Source: Micromonospora sp. MA102 (lineage in GTDB: Bacteria; Actinomycetota; Actinomycetes; Mycobacteriales; Micromonosporaceae). From it: a stretch of 64,000 bases of DNA. The stretch is from NCBI RefSeq assembly GCF_025460765.1, contig NZ_JAMWEG010000004.1, positions 372,001-436,000 of the forward strand. Direction: 5' to 3'. Below, piece by piece: positions 61,237-64,000 of the stretch (position 1 is its first letter; each line of letters begins with the position of its first letter). A program made the position numbers and the translations under genes. The notes under the pieces were generated by a model. That model did no database searches. It had not been told where the DNA came from and was given only the letters and a program-made list of their open reading frames with translations.

Positions 61237-62098
61237 GGAACGTCACCGTAGTCCCTGGGCGGCCCTGCGCGAGCGGGGTCACGTCCTCCACCACCCCGAT
61301 GACCGGGTATCCGCCGGTGGTGGGGTGGTCGGCCAGGAAGATCAGCGGTTGGCCGTCCGGCGGCACCTGCACCGCGCCGAGGACGAGGCCCTCGCTGGGC
61401 AGCTCGCCGGCCACCGCGCGGGGCAGGGCCGCGCCGACCAGTCGCGCGCCGACCCGGTTGCTGGCCGGGCTGATCGCGTACGCGGTGCGGAACAGCAGGT
61501 CGAGTGCCGCGGGGGTGAACCAGTCCTGCCGGGGGCCGGGGTGCAGGGTCAGCCGCAGTTCCGCCGGCACGCCCGGGGCGACGGTGAGGTCCACCGGGGC
61601 CGGCGGGCCGGTCGGCGTCCCCACCGGCAGCCGGTCGCCGTCCCGCAGCGGGGGCGGGCCGAGCCCCGAGAGCGTGTCGGTGGCCCGGCTGCCGAGCACC
61701 GGCTCGACCGCGATACCGCCCGAGACGGCGAGCCAGCTGCGCACCCCCGCGCGGGCCGGACCGACGCGCAGGGTCGCCCCGGCGGGCAGCGACAGTGGCC
61801 GGCCCATGTCGCCGGGGCGGTGCCCGGCCGGCCGGGCACCGCCGGGCGGGTGCTCGACCAGCAGGTCCACCTCCGCGCCGGTGAGCGCCACGGTGACGGC
61901 CCGGGTGAACCGCAACTCGGCCCCGGTCAGGGTGAGCTCCAGGCCGGCCGCGTGTTCGGGGTTGCCCACGAGCCGGTTGGCCAGCCTCAGGGCGGCCGGG
62001 TCGAGCGCGCCCGAGCGGGGCACGCCGAGGTGCGCCCAGCCGGGGCGGCCCTGGTCCTGCACGGTGGTGAGGGCACCGGACCGGAGCACCTCGATCAC
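61220..62098 (-). CDS. pxpC: 5-oxoprolinase subunit C (KipA/biotin-dependent carboxylase-like)
   Basis: A 292-residue PxpC/KipA protein. VIEVLRSGALTTVQDQGRPG followed by WAHLGVPRSGALDP is the diagnostic N-terminus. LRLANRLVGNPEHAAGLELT, RPLSLPAGATLRVGPARAGV, SWLAVSGGI and SNRVGARLVG follow the family order. The C-terminus contains ADHPTTGGYPVIGVV. It acts with PxpA and PxpB in pyroglutamate cleavage. The GTG at 62098 overlaps the pxpB stop (GTGA), and the 3' end runs 17 bases into pxpA, so all three subunits are translationally coupled. The longer open frame upstream is a shadow of pxpB. Confidence 0.92.
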   Translation of the reverse strand: MIEVLRSGALTTVQDQGRPGWAHLGVPRSGALDPAALRLANRLVGNPEHAAGLELTLTGAELRFTRAVTVALTGAEVDLLVEHPPGGARPAGHRPGDMGRPLSLPAGATLRVGPARAGVRSWLAVSGGIAVEPVLGSRATDTLSGLGPPPLRDGDRLPVGTPTGPPAPVDLTVAPGVPAELRLTLHPGPRQDWFTPAALDLLFRTAYAISPASNRVGARLVGAALPRAVAGELPSEGLVLGAVQVPPDGQPLIFLADHPTTGGYPVIGVVEDVTPLAQGRPGTTVTFHGPQR

Positions 62099-62706
62099 GC
62101 GCTGACCAGCCGGACGCGGGTGCCCGGGGTGAGCCGGGCGGGCGGGTCGGCGCGCACGTCGAAGAGGTCCAGGTCGGTCCGCCCGACCAGCAGCCAGCCG
62201 CCGGGCGAGGCGGTCGGGTAGATCCCCGCGTACGGGCCGGCCAGCGCCACCGAGCCGGCCGGCACCCGGGTACGCGGGGTGGCGAGCCGGGGCACCGCCA
62301 GCTCGGCCGGCAACCCGGTGAGGTACGCGAACCCGGGCGCGAAGCCGCAGAACGCCACCCGGAACTCGGTCCCGCGCAGCCGCTCGACCACGGCGGGCAC
62401 GTCGACGCCCCAGTGCTCGGCGACGGTGGGCAGGTCCGCGCCGTCGTACACCGTGGGGACCCGGACCTCGGCGGCGCCGGCGGCGATGGCCACGTGTTCC
62501 GGGCTCCACCCGGCGATCCGCGCGGCGGCCGCCGCCCGGTCCGGCACGCCGTCGACCAGGACGGTGGCCGCCGCCGGGACGATCTCGACGGCGCTCAGCT
62601 CGCCGGCCGCCCGGCGGCGCCACAGCTCGGCCCGCCACGCCTCGACCTGCTCGGGGCCGTCGCAGTCGAGCAGCAGGGCGTGCGCGCCGACGGGCCGGAT
62701 CCGCAT
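62095..62706 (-). CDS. pxpB: 5-oxoprolinase subunit B (KipI-like)
   Basis: A 203-residue PxpB/KipI protein. MRIRPVGAHALLLDCDGPEQ starts the fold. VRVPTVYDGADLPTVAEHWG and RVAFCGFAPGFAYLTGLPAE are its hallmark, the latter with the F-C-G-F-x-P-G-F-x-Y-L motif, and RTRVPAGSVALAGPYAGIYP then TASPGGWLLVGRTDLDLFD end the protein. It is the first gene of the operon. The ATG at 62706 follows GAGGATGACGG. It is divergent from the hemolysin III gene, with palindromic elements at 62745-62771 in between that might act on both sides. Confidence 0.93.
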   Translation of the reverse strand: MRIRPVGAHALLLDCDGPEQVEAWRAELWRRRAAGELSAVEIVPAAATVLVDGVPDRAAAAARIAGWSPEHVAIAAGAAEVRVPTVYDGADLPTVAEHWGVDVPAVVERLRGTEFRVAFCGFAPGFAYLTGLPAELAVPRLATPRTRVPAGSVALAGPYAGIYPTASPGGWLLVGRTDLDLFDVRADPPARLTPGTRVRLVSA

Positions 62707-62744
62707 CCCGTCATCCTCGCCTCGGCGGCCGTGACAAGCCACAC

Positions 62745-62783
62745 TACTTGCAAGTAACCTACGGTGTCGTAACCTGGTTGACG
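62745..62783 (+). promoter_or_regulatory. Leaderless promoter with two palindromes, hemolysin III gene
   Basis: TTGCAA (62748-62753) and TAACCT (62770-62775) are 16 bases apart and end 7 bases before the GTG at 62783, fitting a leaderless transcript. The perfect palindrome TACTTGCAAGTA (62745-62756) covers the -35, and TACG-N4-CGTA (62760-62771) covers the spacer and the -10 edge, so a dimeric repressor is likely. Confidence 0.6.
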
Positions 62784-63460
62784 TGACCACCTCCGCACCG
62801 CTCCGGCTCAAGCCGGCCGAAATCGGGAAACCCCGCATGCGCGGCTGGCTGCACACCTACGCGTTCTTCGCCGCGCTGGTCTGCGGCCTCGTGCTGTGCT
62901 CCGTCGCCGCCGTCCGCCCCGGCTGGGCGCCCCTGGTGAGCTGCGTGATCTACAGCCTGACCGTGTGCGGCCTGTTCGGCACCAGCGCGCTCTACCACCG
63001 CCGGGTCTGGTCGGAGCGGGGCTACCAGATCATGCGCCGGCTGGACCATTCGATGATCTTCTTGTTCATCGCCGGCACCTACACACCGTTCTGCACGCTG
63101 CTGCTGGACACCCGGCACGCCACGATCATGCTCTGCCTGGTGTGGGGCGGGGCGCTCGCCGGCGTGGCGATCAAGCTGATCTGGCCGCACGCGCCGCGCT
63201 GGGTCTCGGCCCCGCTCTACCTGGCGCTCGGCTGGGTCGCCGTCGCGATGCTGCCGGAGATCCTGCACGCCGGCGGCGTCACCGCCCTGGTGCTGCTGAC
63301 GGTCGGCGGGGCGATCTACAGCGTCGGCGCGGTCTTCTACGCGCTGCGCCGGCCGAACCCGTGGCCCACGGTCTTCGGCCACCACGAGTTCTTCCACGCC
63401 TGCACGCTCGTCGCGGCCATCTGCCACCACATCGCGATCTACTTCGCGCTGTTCTCCTGA
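62783..63460 (+). CDS. Hemolysin III / PAQR family membrane protein
   Basis: A 225-residue seven-helix protein. The PAQR/HlyIII signatures are present: SALYHRRVW, RRLDHSMIFLFIAGTYTPFC (conserved Asp-His) and GHHEFFHACTLVAAICHHIA with the C-terminal His pair. In PAQR proteins these His and Asp residues coordinate zinc and are associated with ceramidase-like hydrolysis; bacterial members such as YqfA/HlyIII are mostly uncharacterised, and true hemolytic activity should not be assumed. The GTG at 62783 has no Shine-Dalgarno, consistent with the leaderless promoter just upstream. A hairpin at 63489-63518 follows the gene. Confidence 0.9.
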   Translation: MTTSAPLRLKPAEIGKPRMRGWLHTYAFFAALVCGLVLCSVAAVRPGWAPLVSCVIYSLTVCGLFGTSALYHRRVWSERGYQIMRRLDHSMIFLFIAGTYTPFCTLLLDTRHATIMLCLVWGGALAGVAIKLIWPHAPRWVSAPLYLALGWVAVAMLPEILHAGGVTALVLLTVGGAIYSVGAVFYALRRPNPWPTVFGHHEFFHACTLVAAICHHIAIYFALFS

Positions 63461-63488
63461 TCGCCGGGGCGCCGGTCCGGAAGACGGG

Positions 63489-63518
63489 CGAGGGCCCCGC
63501 GCCGTCGCGGGGCCCTCG
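63489..63518. terminator. 13-bp hairpin between convergent genes
   Basis: CGAGGGCCCCGCG (63489-63501) pairs with CGCGGGGCCCTCG (63506-63518) around CCGT. It serves the hemolysin III and DUF6458 genes. Confidence 0.85.
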
Positions 63519-63536
63519 ACAGTTCGTGGCGCCGGG

Positions 63537-63827
63537 TCAGACCGGGTAGCCGGAGCCCGGGCGGCGCACCTCGCGGTACTCCTCGCGCACGACCCGGTCG
63601 TCCTGCACCGGCACGACCGGCTCGGCGACGACGCGCTCCCGCACCGGGGCGGCCACCACCCGGCGGCGGCTGTTCCAGAAGTAGAGCGTGGTGAGCAGGC
63701 CCGCCACTCCGGCGAGCATGAGCACCCAGCCCACCACGTTCAGGTTCAGCCATCCCAGGTTGGCGTCGATCGCGAACGCGAAGATCGCACCGAGCGCGAT
63801 GAGAAAGATGCTGGCACCGATGCCCAT
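63537..63827 (-). CDS. DUF6458-like small membrane protein
   Basis: A 96-residue protein with two membrane helices: MGIGASIFLIALGAIFAFAI and VVGWVLMLAGVAGLLTTLYF, separated by DANLGWLNLN. This is followed by a charged cytoplasmic tail of Val/Arg/Glu repeats (VRERVVAEPVVPVQDDRVVR) ending in YPV. The pattern fits DUF6458, a small actinobacterial family of unknown role. AGGAGGCGACGTC precedes the ATG at 63827. It is divergent from the SixA-like gene at the window edge. Confidence 0.82.
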   Translation of the reverse strand: MGIGASIFLIALGAIFAFAIDANLGWLNLNVVGWVLMLAGVAGLLTTLYFWNSRRRVVAAPVRERVVAEPVVPVQDDRVVREEYREVRRPGSGYPV

Positions 63828-63944
63828 GACGTCGCCTCCTTGGCGTCCTGCTGGCGTTTCCTGCCGGCCGCGGCCATGGAATGAGGTAGCGGCACACATC
63901 GACATACCCAGGCGCCGAGATCGCCAATCAGGCAAGCTGAGCGC

Positions 63945-64000
63945 ATGACCGACGGCAGGAACCAGCAGCGGACGTTGGTGCTGTTGCGACACGCCAAGGC
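63945..64000 (+). CDS. SixA-like histidine phosphatase, first 18 codons (runs off the window)
   Basis: A coding start at ATG 63945 reads MTDGRNQQRTLVLLRHAK before the window ends. LVLLRHAK is the N-terminal RHA/RHG active-site motif of the histidine phosphatase superfamily, and the RHAK variant is typical of SixA-type phosphohistidine phosphatases. AAGCTGAGCGC precedes the start, so the ribosome-binding site is modest. Only the beginning can be judged. Confidence 0.65.
   Translation, partial: MTDGRNQQRTLVLLRHAK

Overview
The window is very GC-rich chromosomal DNA from an actinomycete. The gene set fits the Micromonosporaceae (Micromonospora, Salinispora and relatives): SigE-family ECF factors, an HspR/HAIR heat-shock circuit, DUF3151 near class II aldolase, many GTG starts, and U-less perfect-hairpin terminators. 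That placement is inference. I see no rRNA, tRNA, CRISPR array, transposase, integrase or phage structural module. It looks like core chromosome rather than an island.

Layout. 1-7.3 kb: a truncated sensor kinase, a DedA protein, a TetR regulator divergent from an SCP2/acyl-CoA dehydrogenase pair, an acyl-CoA ligase and a secreted DMFase-like protein. 7.3-17.5 kb: purD, purA and fba, interspersed with an AbiEi/DUF559 protein, a Cys/Gly-rich unknown, a Pro-rich MinD/ParA-like ATPase, DUF3151 and a LOG-like protein. 17.6-24.8 kb: a holin-like membrane protein, an acidic mini-protein, an ECF sigma/LCP overlapping pair, an LPXTG surface protein, a second DedA, an ArsR regulator, pyrE and an SDR. 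24.8-32.5 kb: a minus-strand membrane-protein block centred on a compact seven-gene operon (DUF4178, DUF2617, DUF4247, DUF350, a two-TM protein, a membrane-fused spermidine-synthase-like enzyme, an integral membrane protein). It is the best candidate here for an uncharacterised system.

32.5-44.5 kb: the heat-shock region. clpB and dnaK-grpE-dnaJ-hspR each have HAIR-type operators (one at clpB, two at dnaK). Between them lie a TetR regulator, a propeller lipoprotein, a KhtT/KhtU-type K+/H+ antiporter pair and small proteins. 44.5-50.2 kb: two translationally coupled dynamin-like GTPases divergent from dnaK, a hypothetical, and a Pro/Ser/Thr-rich anchored protein. 50.6-54.3 kb: a 2-oxoacid dehydrogenase E1alpha-E1beta-E2 operon. 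54.5-57.8 kb: a 45-residue Arg-rich protein and a 941-residue Pro/Trp-rich membrane protein with tandem repeats. 57.8-64 kb: a DinB/TIGR03086 protein divergent from a thioredoxin-NHL protein across a strong operator/promoter, the 5-oxoprolinase operon pxpB-pxpC-pxpA, a hemolysin III/PAQR protein with a palindrome-loaded leaderless promoter, a DUF6458 protein and the start of a SixA-like phosphatase.

Regulatory logic visible in the DNA: HspR/HAIR control of both chaperone loci; a TetR-type operator upstream of the TetR gene at 35.2 kb that recurs with one mismatch at 58.5 kb; paired TACTCNNGCGTA sites between the first TetR gene and the acyl-CoA dehydrogenase operon; and a hairpin that would bury the Shine-Dalgarno of a membrane-protein gene at 25.6 kb. 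All family names come from reading the protein sequences; no database search was run.
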